DNA from: an uncultured Eubacteriales bacterium
GTDB lineage: Bacteria; Bacillota; Clostridia; Oscillospirales; Acutalibacteraceae
Assembly: GCA_905198155.1 (NCBI GenBank)
Contig: CAJKBQ010000006.1
Coordinates: 1 to 64,000, forward strand
Reading direction: 5' to 3'
Length of the DNA: 64,000 bases
Positions 50,780-59,436 of this stretch are shown piece after piece; within the stretch, counting starts at the first letter, position 1, and every line of letters starts with the position of its first letter. The position numbers and the translations under genes are program-made. The notes under the pieces are model-generated. The model was not told the DNA's origin. It searched no databases and saw nothing but the letters and a program-made list of their open reading frames with translations.

Positions 50780-51607
50780 TTACGACCGGATGACGCGTTT
50801 TGCGGTGCCGGATTGAATCTGCGCGATCCAATCGCGAACCTGTGCGTCGTCCGGTGTCGGAATCGCGGGTGCCGAACGACCCAGCCTGGTATATTTATCC
50901 GTTCCCAGCGCATGGTACGGTTCCAACTCTACATGGCCAATCCCGGCGTATTGATTGGCCAGCTGCGCAATCCCGGCAAAATGATCGGCTCGGTCGTTGT
51001 ACCCGGGCACAATCGGACACCGCAGCACGATGGACTTTCCCCACGCGCTCAGCAAAGTCAAATTCCGCAAAATGATCTCGTTGCCCGACCCGGTGAACGC
51101 GCGATGCTTCACCGGGTCGGTTTCTTTCCAGTCGAACAGAAACAAATCCGTATCGGCGGCGACTTTCCGGAGTGCCCATTCGGCCGCATATCCGCACGTT
51201 TCCACCGCAGTTGCAATACCGTTGGATTTTGCACGGCGGAGGATTTTCGCCGCGAACTCCGGCTGTGCCAGCGGTTCACCGCCGGACAGCGTCAGCCCGC
51301 CGCCGGACTGCGCATAAAATATACGGTCTTTTTCCACCTCCGCGCACACTTCGTCCGCCCGCATTTCTTTGCCGTACCGGATCCGCGCGTCGTGGCGGCA
51401 CACGAATTCGGGATCGTCCGCGCGCCCGCGGCACTGACCGCAGCCGACGCATTTTTCCGGGTAAAATGCGGATTCCGGGCGAAAATGCTGGCTTTCCGGA
51501 TTGTGGCACCACGCGCAGATGAGCGGGCAGCCCTTCAAAAAGACAGTAGTACGGATGCCCGGCCCGTCGTGAATACAGAACCGCTGGATTTGCAGCACCG
51601 TGCCCAC
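50780..51607 (-). CDS. Glycyl-radical enzyme activase (radical SAM)
   Basis: The 275-residue radical SAM protein makes the glycyl radical on its partner enzyme. The [4Fe-4S] site is GCPLICAWC (CX3CX2C, about residues 26-34), after DGPGIRTTVFLKG, the family signature. A CVGCGQC segment and a further Cys (about residues 53-69) would hold an extra cluster, as in other non-PFL activases, although the second cluster appears incomplete. GGGLTLSGGEPLAQPEF binds SAM. It begins 4 bases after the stop of its substrate enzyme gene, so the pair is one unit. Confidence 0.93.
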   Translation of the reverse strand: MGTVLQIQRFCIHDGPGIRTTVFLKGCPLICAWCHNPESQHFRPESAFYPEKCVGCGQCRGRADDPEFVCRHDARIRYGKEMRADEVCAEVEKDRIFYAQSGGGLTLSGGEPLAQPEFAAKILRRAKSNGIATAVETCGYAAEWALRKVAADTDLFLFDWKETDPVKHRAFTGSGNEIILRNLTLLSAWGKSIVLRCPIVPGYNDRADHFAGIAQLANQYAGIGHVELEPYHALGTDKYTRLGRSAPAIPTPDDAQVRDWIAQIQSGTAKRVIRS

Positions 51608-51611
51608 TGCG

Positions 51612-53594
51612 TTACACCCCTTTCTGGATGGTGCGGTTCAGGATCATCCGCTTCATCTCATCGGACAGCCGGTAGAAATACTCCGAATATCCGCCGACGC
51701 GCACCACCAGGTTTTTGTGCAGCTCCGGATGTGCGTACGCTTCCTGCAGCAGCGCCGCCGACGCGCACGTAATCTGAATCTGTATCCCGCCCATTTTCAT
51801 GTATGACAGGATCAGCGCTTTGAGAATATCATCGCGGAAGTCGGCGTTGATGTTGAAATTCAGCACCGGCACGCCCAGCATTTTTCCCTGGTCAATGGCG
51901 ACGACGCTTTTAAGCAGTGCGGTCGGCCCGCAGACGTCTTTCCCGAAAATCGCGCCCAGCGAGTCGCACACCGGCGCACCGGCTGCGCGCCCGTCCGGCG
52001 TCGCGCCGATGTGCCGTCCGGCGTCGGCCTGGCAATGGAACTGGATCGACGCGGCCAGAAATCCTTCGCCGATGAACGGCCGCTTGACCGATACCGTCGA
52101 GAAAATCTCGGTCGTCAGGCGCCGGGTAAACGCGTTGACGTCGGGATCGTCGGTGCCGAACACCGCCGGATGCGCGCGGCATTCTGCCAAAAAATCCGGA
52201 TCGTTTTCGTGCAGCCGGTGCAGCATTTCGGCTGCGCCGATGTCCTGCGCACCGAATACCCGGTCGCGAATGACCAGCAGCCCGTCAATTACGTTAATCA
52301 GCCCGGCAAAGTTGATGATGCTCCACTTGTACCGTGCACCGCCGTTGTTGAAATCCAGCCCGCGGTCGATGCAGTCGTCCACCAGCAGCGTGCGCATCGG
52401 CAGCGGATTGAGCCGGGCGCGGATTTCCTGCGACTGGCTGATTTTATCGGTTACATTGTTCACTACTGCCCGAACAGATTCGATGTAGCATCGATAAAAC
52501 GATTCAAAGTCCGGCGCACCTGCCAGATCCCGCGCCATGGTCTGCGTCAGAATCAGCAGCAGATTGATCCCGGCGTCCAGCGAGCCGACGTTCGACATTC
52601 CGGCGATCATACTTTCGGTGCAGCCGCCGCCGCAGAACTGCGCAATATCTGCCGGGCGGATACACGGAAAGCGTTCCGTCAGCCTGCGCAGCAGCTGCGG
52701 ATTGTAAAACGCCGGCTGACCGTTTTGCGAGCGGATGCCGTCGAATGCCGCCGCCCAGACTTCGTCCGGCGTATGTTCATCGACAAACAGTTCCGTCATG
52801 GGGCGGCGTTTTCCTTTGGATGCGCGCAGGCACGGGATCGTCAGGGCGTTGGTGTCCGTTCCGAGCGCCATGGAATACCCGTCGTTGGCGTCCAAATTGT
52901 CGAACAGATTTTCCAGCAGCGGGATCACATCTTCGCCGTGATAAAAATCGATCAGATCGCTTGCCACGCATCCCAGATTGTCGCAGCAGTCCAGATACAT
53001 CACAAAGTTCCACGCAACGACCGCTTCGTAAAACGATTCGGCCGGGCGCATCGGCACTTTTTTCAGCGCGTCAATCAGCGCGCGATCTGCGCATACGCTT
53101 TCCAAATAGGCGACGCACCGCGCGGCGTACGCCCGAATGCCATCGACCAATTCGGTCAGCCCGTCCCGCAGCTCCGGATCGGCCATTTCCCGGATTCGCT
53201 CCAAATACGATTCGAACCCTTCCCGGACGATCCGCCCGTAATGCGGGATCGAATGGCACGACATATTCCCGGCAACGGTATGTTCCGCCGGAACGACGGA
53301 ATGGTATTGCCGAAAGTCGGCGTTGTACGCGTCCAGCAGCGCGCGCATTTTGTCATCCGCGCCGGACCAATCGACACTCAGCCCGAACGCACTATCCGGC
53401 GCCGGCGCCACGCGCATATCCCGAATCATACGTCCGGACGGGTACAGCGGCCGCCCGTCGTATTTAGGCAGTCGGCAATGCTCGTAATACCGCCGCAGCC
53501 CCAGCGCTTTGCGGTAAAACAGACTGCGCTCCGGCGTTTCAAACGCGCCGGCCGCCGCGTATTCGCCCATTTGGTAAAAATCATTCTGAATCAT
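51612..53594 (-). CDS. Glycyl-radical enzyme of unknown substrate
   Basis: The 660-residue protein has the two marks of the family: a thiyl cysteine in CGGGCTES (Cys325) and the C-terminal glycyl loop VRVGGYSEYF (radical most likely on Gly635). GCTE, rather than the Cys-Cys of pyruvate formate-lyase, groups it with eliminases, lyases and decarboxylases. It is over 100 residues shorter than PFL, glycerol dehydratase or CutC, mainly at the N terminus. I cannot name its substrate. No microcompartment signal sequence is visible. GGAGGG lies 7 bases before the ATG. It is followed by its activase and divergent from an AraC regulator. Confidence 0.9.
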   Translation of the reverse strand: MIQNDFYQMGEYAAAGAFETPERSLFYRKALGLRRYYEHCRLPKYDGRPLYPSGRMIRDMRVAPAPDSAFGLSVDWSGADDKMRALLDAYNADFRQYHSVVPAEHTVAGNMSCHSIPHYGRIVREGFESYLERIREMADPELRDGLTELVDGIRAYAARCVAYLESVCADRALIDALKKVPMRPAESFYEAVVAWNFVMYLDCCDNLGCVASDLIDFYHGEDVIPLLENLFDNLDANDGYSMALGTDTNALTIPCLRASKGKRRPMTELFVDEHTPDEVWAAAFDGIRSQNGQPAFYNPQLLRRLTERFPCIRPADIAQFCGGGCTESMIAGMSNVGSLDAGINLLLILTQTMARDLAGAPDFESFYRCYIESVRAVVNNVTDKISQSQEIRARLNPLPMRTLLVDDCIDRGLDFNNGGARYKWSIINFAGLINVIDGLLVIRDRVFGAQDIGAAEMLHRLHENDPDFLAECRAHPAVFGTDDPDVNAFTRRLTTEIFSTVSVKRPFIGEGFLAASIQFHCQADAGRHIGATPDGRAAGAPVCDSLGAIFGKDVCGPTALLKSVVAIDQGKMLGVPVLNFNINADFRDDILKALILSYMKMGGIQIQITCASAALLQEAYAHPELHKNLVVRVGGYSEYFYRLSDEMKRMILNRTIQKGV

Positions 53595-53623
53595 AAAATC
53601 ACCCTCCCAGGCAAGATAGTTCT

Positions 53624-53651
53624 ATTATACGAATTTACGCGGAAATTGCAA
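53624..53651 (-). promoter_or_regulatory. Promoter of the glycyl-radical enzyme operon
   Basis: On the minus strand TTGCAA (53646-53651) and TATAAT (53624-53629) are 16 bases apart. Its -35 touches the -35 of the divergent araC promoter at 53652. Confidence 0.78.
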
Positions 53652-53681
53652 TTGACAAATCATAACCGAATGTGTTAAAAT
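53652..53681 (+). promoter_or_regulatory. Promoter of the araC gene beside the glycyl-radical enzyme
   Basis: TTGACA (53652-53657) and TAAAAT (53676-53681) are 18 bases apart, and AAGGAGG follows before the start. The two divergent promoters abut, so one bound regulator could control both. Confidence 0.75.
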
Positions 53682-53705
53682 CATAATATCAAGGAGGCGA
53701 TCAGA

Positions 53706-54530
53706 ATGCGATATGACGTTTATGCGGATCGAAACGTGCAGCTGTTCGAAAACTTTCAAATAGGCGGTTCCGACGACCCGCAGGTGACTCATTTTGGGCC
53801 GACGCGGCGGAATCATTACATTGTGCACTATGTGTTGGCGGGGCGCGGGACGTTCAACGGCGCGCCGGTGTGCGCCGGGCAGGGATTTTTGATTGCGCCG
53901 GGGGATCGGGAACATTTTTTTCCTGATGCGGCGGAACCGTGGACGTTGCTGTGGCTGCTTTCCGCGGACTGTGCCATGCGGGACTTTTTCAGCCTGTACG
54001 GAGCCGATCCGGCGACCCGCGTGTTCTCGTACCGCACGATTGACGCGGCGCAAAGCGCGATGGACTATGCCGTGCGGTACAGCGGGCAGATTCGCCCGGC
54101 AACGGAGGTGGTGGAACAGTATCTGCGTCTGCTCAATACGCACGCGTCCAGCCGACCGTGTACCGAACGATCCAATGCGGATATGTACTATCAGTTTGCG
54201 GTCGATTACATCGCGGCCAACCTCCAAAACGGCGTCACGGTAAAGGCGCTGCTGCGGCAGCTGGGCATTTCGCAGCCGTGCTTGTTCCGCATTTTTCGAT
54301 CGCGTGCCGGTTGCTCGCCGCAGCAGTACATCAACGATTGCAAGGTGCGTCAGGCGCGCAAAATGCTGGCCGATCCCACGCTGACGATTTCCAATATCGC
54401 GCAAGCCCTGGGATATGCCGATTCGCACGCGTTTACACGTTTTTTCACGGATCAAACCGGCACCGCACCCGGCCGGTACCGCGCCGCACTGCGGCGCACC
54501 GCCGACGAAATCTCCGCATCCCGCGCATGA
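53706..54530 (+). CDS. AraC-family transcriptional regulator
   Basis: The 274-residue protein has an N-terminal cupin domain (about residues 30-100; HYIVHYVLAGRGTFNGAPV) and a C-terminal AraC DNA-binding domain (about 165-265; VTVKALLRQLGISQPCLFRI, SNIAQALGYADSHAFTRFF). It is divergent from the glycyl-radical enzyme gene with abutting promoters, so it most likely activates that operon in response to the substrate, probably a sugar-like or polyol compound as for most regulators of this layout. AAGGAGG precedes the ATG. Confidence 0.93.
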   Translation: MRYDVYADRNVQLFENFQIGGSDDPQVTHFGPTRRNHYIVHYVLAGRGTFNGAPVCAGQGFLIAPGDREHFFPDAAEPWTLLWLLSADCAMRDFFSLYGADPATRVFSYRTIDAAQSAMDYAVRYSGQIRPATEVVEQYLRLLNTHASSRPCTERSNADMYYQFAVDYIAANLQNGVTVKALLRQLGISQPCLFRIFRSRAGCSPQQYINDCKVRQARKMLADPTLTISNIAQALGYADSHAFTRFFTDQTGTAPGRYRAALRRTADEISASRA

Positions 54531-54589
54531 TTTCCGCCTGCCCGCATATAAATAAACCAAACACGGTCAAGCGAATTGGAAGGAGCGGG

Positions 54590-55753
54590 ATGCAATCGAT
54601 GAGGCGGATACGGCAGTTTGCGGCGGCAATGCTGGCAGTATGGATAACGGGGTGCGCGCTGTGCGTACCGGCATGGGCGGAATTGGGCGAAGTACCGGCC
54701 AAATCGGCGATCCTGATCGACGGGACGACCGGCACGGTGCTGTATGAGCAAAATGCCCACGAGCGCCGCGCGTGCGGGTCGGTGACGAAGACCATGTCGA
54801 TCCTGCTGTTCATGGAGGCCATCGACCGCGGCGAACTGACGCTGGAACAGCAGGTCACAACCAGCGCATTCGCCAATTCCATGGGCGGCTCCGAAATCTG
54901 GCTCGAAGTCGGCGAAGTGATGACGGTGGACGAACTGCTCAAAGCGATTGTGATCCAGTCCGCCAACGACGCGACCGTCGCACTGGCAGAGCAGACCGCC
55001 GGGTCGGAAGAAGCGTTCCTCGACCGCATGAACCGCCGTGCGGAGGAACTGGGTATGAACGATACGCACTACCTGAACACCACCGGATTTGACGAAGAAG
55101 GTCAATACACCACCGCGTACGACATTGCCCTCGCGGCGCGCGAACTGATTCGCCACCCGCTGGTGTTTGAATATTCCACCATTTGGATGGATGAGCTGCG
55201 CGGCGGCAAAACACAGCTGGCGAATACCAACAAGCTGCTGAAAACCTACCCCGGCATCACCGGGCTGAAAACCGGCACCACCGACGACGCCGGGAACTGT
55301 TTCTGCGGTACGGCGGAGCGCGACGGGTTGAAGCTGATTTCGGTGGTGCTCGGCTGCGCCACGTCGGCGGAACGGTTTTCGGCGACCAAAACGCTCCTCG
55401 ACCACGGGTTTGCCCAGTGGGAGACGGTCACACCGGAATTTTCGGATGCCATGCTGACACCGGTTCCGGTGCAGGGCGGGATGCAGGACGCCGTCGCCGG
55501 TACCATCCAGGGGCAGCCGACGGGTCTGCTGGTGCCCAAAGGCCGCGGCGCACAGATCGAATACAAACTCACGCTGGCCGAAAACGTTGCAGCGCCGGTC
55601 GAGCAGGGGCAGAAGCTCGGCCAGCTGGAAATTGTGCTCGAAAATGAGACACTTTGTGCGTTTCCGGTGACAGCGGTCGAATCAGTCAACAAAATTACAT
55701 TGATTCGAGCGTTTTCTGCATTGTTTCGCGCGCTGTTGTGCGGTATGATATAA
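54590..55753 (+). CDS. D-alanyl-D-alanine carboxypeptidase (PBP5/DacF type)
   Basis: The 387-residue penicillin-binding protein trims the terminal D-Ala of peptidoglycan stems. It has a signal peptide (cleavage probably after PAWA, residue 30), the catalytic SVTK (Ser64, Lys67), SAND (the SxN motif, about residue 124) and LKTGTTDDAG (KTG, about 225). A C-terminal beta domain follows, and an amphipathic end (about 370-387) anchors it to the membrane. AGGAG lies 5 bases before the ATG. The pgi -10 overlaps its stop codon. Confidence 0.94.
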   Translation: MQSMRRIRQFAAAMLAVWITGCALCVPAWAELGEVPAKSAILIDGTTGTVLYEQNAHERRACGSVTKTMSILLFMEAIDRGELTLEQQVTTSAFANSMGGSEIWLEVGEVMTVDELLKAIVIQSANDATVALAEQTAGSEEAFLDRMNRRAEELGMNDTHYLNTTGFDEEGQYTTAYDIALAARELIRHPLVFEYSTIWMDELRGGKTQLANTNKLLKTYPGITGLKTGTTDDAGNCFCGTAERDGLKLISVVLGCATSAERFSATKTLLDHGFAQWETVTPEFSDAMLTPVPVQGGMQDAVAGTIQGQPTGLLVPKGRGAQIEYKLTLAENVAAPVEQGQKLGQLEIVLENETLCAFPVTAVESVNKITLIRAFSALFRALLCGMI

Positions 55754-55797
55754 TCGTATCAAAATCGATGCTCACCTCAGAAAGGATATGTTAAAAA

Positions 55798-57138
55798 ATG
55801 GCAGTTACATTTTCGGATCAATACCTGTCCGCTTTTGTAGATGCGGAGGAATACACCGCAATCGCCCCGCAGGTTCAGCTGGCGCATGAGCAGCTGCACG
55901 CCAAAACCGGCATGGGCAACGACTTCCTGGGCTGGGTAGACCTGCCCACGGCGTTTGACCGCGACGAGTTTGCGCGCATCAAGAAATCGGCGGAAAAAAT
56001 CATTTCCGACACCGACGTGTTCATCGTGATCGGCATCGGCGGGTCGTACCTGGGCGCCCGCGCGGCGATCGAGTTCCTCAAATCGCCGATGTACAACGCG
56101 ATGAACAAAAAAACGCCGGACATCTACTTCACCGGCAACAGCATCAGCTCCACGGCGCTCAGCCAGCTGCTGGATATCTGCGACGGCAAAGACGTGTCGA
56201 TCAACATGATCTCAAAGTCCGGCACCACCACCGAACCGGCGATTGCGTTCCGGGTACTGCGCGATTATCTGGAGAAAAAATACGGCAAAGAGGGCGCACG
56301 TTCGCGCATTTACTGCACCACCGACCGCGCCAAAGGCACGCTGAAAGCGCTGGCCGACCGCGAAGGATACGAAACATTCGTGGTGCCGGACGACGTCGGC
56401 GGCCGGTATTCGGTGCTGACGGCGGTGGGGCTGCTGCCGATTGCGGTGTCCGGCGCGGACATTGACGCGCTGATGCAGGGCGCGGCGCAGGCGCAGTTTG
56501 AACTGACTGATCCGGACGTGCTGAAAAACCCGTGCTACAAATATGCCGCCAGCCGCAACATCCTTTACCGCAAAGGCTACGGCATCGAAATGCTCGTCAG
56601 CTACGAGCCGTCGTTCACCATGATGAACGAGTGGTGGAAGCAGCTGTTCGGCGAAAGCGAGGGCAAAAACCACAGCGGCATCTTCCCGGCATCGGCCGTG
56701 TTTTCGACCGACCTGCACTCGATGGGGCAGTATATCCAGCAGGGCCGCCGCACACTGTTTGAAACGGTCGTGCTGATCGACAAAGCCCAGCAGGAAATCT
56801 ATATCAACGAAGAAGCCGAAAACGTGGACGGACTGAACTTCCTCAAAGACCGCCCGATGTCCTATATTAACCAGAAAGCATTCGAGGGCACCGTTCTGGC
56901 GCACACCGACGGCGGCGTGCCGAACATGGTGCTTCACATGCCGGAGGTCAGCGAGCAGGAACTGGGCTACCTGATCTACTTCTTTGAAAAAGCGTGCGCC
57001 ATTTCCGGTTATCTGCTGGGCGTCAACCCGTTCAACCAGCCGGGCGTTGAAAGCTACAAGAAAAATATGTTCGCGCTCCTCGGCAAACCGGGCTACGAAT
57101 CCCAGAAAGCAGCGCTGGAAGCGCGCCTGAATCACTAA
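55798..57138 (+). CDS. pgi: Glucose-6-phosphate isomerase
   Basis: The 446-residue glycolytic enzyme interconverts glucose 6-phosphate and fructose 6-phosphate. IGIGGSYLGARAAIEF (about residue 77) and SKSGTTTEPAIAFRVL (about 140) bind the phosphosugar, and GVNPFNQPGVESYK (about 407) ends the active site. The length fits the short Firmicute form. AAAGGATATG lies upstream. A TATAAT at 55749-55754 overlaps the preceding stop, but no good -35 is seen. Confidence 0.97.
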   Translation: MAVTFSDQYLSAFVDAEEYTAIAPQVQLAHEQLHAKTGMGNDFLGWVDLPTAFDRDEFARIKKSAEKIISDTDVFIVIGIGGSYLGARAAIEFLKSPMYNAMNKKTPDIYFTGNSISSTALSQLLDICDGKDVSINMISKSGTTTEPAIAFRVLRDYLEKKYGKEGARSRIYCTTDRAKGTLKALADREGYETFVVPDDVGGRYSVLTAVGLLPIAVSGADIDALMQGAAQAQFELTDPDVLKNPCYKYAASRNILYRKGYGIEMLVSYEPSFTMMNEWWKQLFGESEGKNHSGIFPASAVFSTDLHSMGQYIQQGRRTLFETVVLIDKAQQEIYINEEAENVDGLNFLKDRPMSYINQKAFEGTVLAHTDGGVPNMVLHMPEVSEQELGYLIYFFEKACAISGYLLGVNPFNQPGVESYKKNMFALLGKPGYESQKAALEARLNH

Positions 57139-57154
57139 GCGTCGAATTTTGCAC

Positions 57155-57190
57155 AAAACCCGGCGAAAATGCAGATTTCACCGGGTTTTT
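57155..57190 (+). terminator. Intrinsic terminator after pgi
   Basis: AAAACCCGG (57155-57163) pairs with CCGGGTTTTT (57181-57190), extended by GAAA/TTTC inside. Confidence 0.85.
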
Positions 57191-57222
57191 CGATGCGAAC
57201 TGAAAAATATTCGGGGAATCCC

Positions 57223-57251
57223 TTGACAAAAAGGTTTTTTTTCTATATAAT
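57223..57251 (+). promoter_or_regulatory. Promoter of DUF177-rpmF
   Basis: TTGACA (57223-57228) and TATAAT (57246-57251) are both perfect consensus with 17-base spacing. Confidence 0.9.
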
Positions 57252-57277
57252 AGTCGGGTAAGTGCTGAGGTGTCGAT

Positions 57278-57775
57278 ATGTTTTTGGAACTCAAAAAACT
57301 GTTTATCGGAGAAACTGCGTCCGAGTCCTTTGCCGCTGAGCTGGATTGGTCGGCGGAGCGGGTCGGCAGCTGCTGCCCGTTTGCGGCGCCGGTGCGCGTT
57401 TCCGGTACGGCATCCAACACCGCCGGGATTGTTCGCATCCAGTATCAGGCAGATACCGTGCTGAAAATGCCGTGCGACCGCTGTGCGGTCGAAACGGTGC
57501 AGCCGTTTTCCCGCAATTTTTTGCACATTCTGGTCGCTTCGCTCAACGGCGAAGATACCGGCGAATGGATTGTGGTCGAAAGCGGATATCGGCTGAACCT
57601 GGACGAGCTGGTGCTCGCCGATATGCTGTTGGAGTTTCCCTCCAAGTTTTTGTGTAAACCGGATTGTAAAGGGATCTGCCCCCGCTGCGGTGCAAACCTG
57701 AACCAAACGGCTTGCCGATGCACGGACAAACCGATTGATCCTCGCCTGGAGATTCTTAAAAGTCTGCTGGGCTGA
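57278..57775 (+). CDS. YceD/DUF177 family protein
   Basis: The 165-residue protein belongs to the DUF177 (YceD) family, which in bacteria stands before rpmF and is linked to 23S rRNA metabolism. CDRC (about residue 67) and CKPDCKGICPRCGANL (about 125-140) with a final CRC look like a zinc-binding pair, more cysteines than in the proteobacterial form. TGAGGTG precedes the ATG. It is 31 bases from rpmF. Confidence 0.9.
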   Translation: MFLELKKLFIGETASESFAAELDWSAERVGSCCPFAAPVRVSGTASNTAGIVRIQYQADTVLKMPCDRCAVETVQPFSRNFLHILVASLNGEDTGEWIVVESGYRLNLDELVLADMLLEFPSKFLCKPDCKGICPRCGANLNQTACRCTDKPIDPRLEILKSLLG

Positions 57776-57806
57776 GATTCTGAATTCTTGCAAGGAGGTG
57801 CTGACG

Positions 57807-57989
57807 ATGGCGGTACCGAAGAGAAAAACTTCCAAAGCCAGAAGAGATAAAAGACGTTCCAACGTTTGGAAACTCGAGGCTCCGGCTCTCATGAAATGCC
57901 CGCAGTGCGGCGAATATAAGCGCCCGCACAGAATGTGCGCGAATTGCGGATATTACAACGGGAAACAGATCGTGAAGGTGGAAGGCTGA
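57807..57989 (+). CDS. rpmF: 50S ribosomal protein L32
   Basis: The 60-residue protein begins AVPKRKTSKARRDKRRSN, as L32 always does, and carries the four-cysteine zinc ribbon CPQCGEYKRPHRMCANCG. AAGGAGG lies about 9 bases before the ATG at 57807. Confidence 0.98.
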   Translation: MAVPKRKTSKARRDKRRSNVWKLEAPALMKCPQCGEYKRPHRMCANCGYYNGKQIVKVEG

Positions 57990-58092
57990 TTTCCGTCTTT
58001 GAACTGGGAAAGGTAGAGGAGGAGCGTATCCTCCTCTCTTTTTTTGGCGGCAAAATGGATTGCCGCATCTTCGCACGAAAGGAGGCCAGCCG

Positions 58093-59412
58093 ATGGCCGT
58101 ACGCATTACCGGCGTCACGCCGCGCAGCCCGGCCGCCCGTCACGGCATTCGCCCCGGCGAGCAGCTGATTTCCATCAACGGGCACCCGGTGCGCGACGTG
58201 CTCGACTTTCGGTTCTACGAAACCGAAGCGGAACTGACCATCCGGGTGGCCGACGCATCCGGCGTCGAACGCGACGTTTCGCTGCGCAAGCCGCAGTATT
58301 CGTTTCTGGGGTTGGAATTTGAAACGTACCTGATGGACGCGCAGCGCCGCTGCCGCAACAACTGCATTTTCTGCTTCATCGACCAGATGCCGCCCGGGCT
58401 GCGGCCGTCGCTGTATTTCAAAGACGACGACGACCGTCTGTCGTTTCTGTTCGGCAACTATATCACGCTGACGAACCTGTCGCAGGCGGAAGTGGACCGC
58501 ATCGTCGAAATGCACATCAGCCCGATCAACGTGTCCGTCCACACCACCAATCCCGAACTGCGCGTGAAAATGATGGGCAACCGCTTTGCCGGTAAATCGC
58601 TGGACTATCTGTACCAGCTGGCGTCGCGCGGCACGCAGCTGAACGGTCAGCTGGTGCTGTGCCCCGGTATCAACGACGGCGACGAACTGCGCCGGACGCT
58701 GCGCGATCTCAAACGCTTGGCGCCGGCTATGCAGTCGGTGGCGGCGGTGCCGGTCGGCCTGACCAAATACCGCGACTACCTGCCGCACCTCGACCCCTAC
58801 ACGGCGGAAACGGCCGGCGCAGTGATCGATATCATCGAATCGTTCGCGGCGGAATGCCGGAAAGACCTGGGTACCGGATTCATCTATGCGTCCGACGAAT
58901 TTTACCTGCTGGCTGGCCGGCCGCTCCCGCCGGAGGATGCATACGACGGCTACCCGCAGCTGGAAAACGGCGTGGGATCGATCACGCTGCTGCGTACCCA
59001 GGTCATGGAGCGACTGGAAGAAACCGGCGCAGTAACACTCCCGGCGCCGCGGCATATTTCGATCGCGACCGGCGTGTCGGCCGCACCGCTGCTGCGGGAA
59101 ATCGCCGCGGCCGCCAGCGCACGCTGCCCGCAGCTGACGTGCACGGTGTACGGGATTATCAACGACTTTTTCGGCCACCGGATCACGGTCGCCGGGCTGA
59201 TTACCGGCGGGGATTTGCTCGCGCAGCTGGCCGACCGGCCGCTGGGCACGGAACTGCTGATTCCGAACGTGATGCTGCGGCACGAAGGCGATTTGTTTTT
59301 GGACGACACCAAACTGACGGACGTGCAGCAGCGTCTGGGCGTGCCGGTGACGCCGGTCGAAAGCGACGGCGACGCGCTGCTGGCTGCGATATACGGCACG
59401 GACGAATTTTAA
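58093..59412 (+). CDS. DUF512 protein with PDZ and radical SAM domains
   Basis: The 439-residue protein has an N-terminal PDZ-like domain (about residues 1-60; SPAARHGIRPGEQLISINGH), a radical SAM core with the cluster motif CRNNCIFCF (CX3CX2C, about residues 93-101), and a C-terminal DUF512 domain (about 210-415; LPHLDPYTAETAG, GFIYASDEFYLLAGRPLP, LITGGDLLAQL). Members are found in Clostridia and related anaerobes next to der; their reaction is unknown. AAAGGAGG precedes the ATG. Confidence 0.93.
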   Translation: MAVRITGVTPRSPAARHGIRPGEQLISINGHPVRDVLDFRFYETEAELTIRVADASGVERDVSLRKPQYSFLGLEFETYLMDAQRRCRNNCIFCFIDQMPPGLRPSLYFKDDDDRLSFLFGNYITLTNLSQAEVDRIVEMHISPINVSVHTTNPELRVKMMGNRFAGKSLDYLYQLASRGTQLNGQLVLCPGINDGDELRRTLRDLKRLAPAMQSVAAVPVGLTKYRDYLPHLDPYTAETAGAVIDIIESFAAECRKDLGTGFIYASDEFYLLAGRPLPPEDAYDGYPQLENGVGSITLLRTQVMERLEETGAVTLPAPRHISIATGVSAAPLLREIAAAASARCPQLTCTVYGIINDFFGHRITVAGLITGGDLLAQLADRPLGTELLIPNVMLRHEGDLFLDDTKLTDVQQRLGVPVTPVESDGDALLAAIYGTDEF

Positions 59413-59436
59413 TGCAACAAACAGGAGATGAGGACG

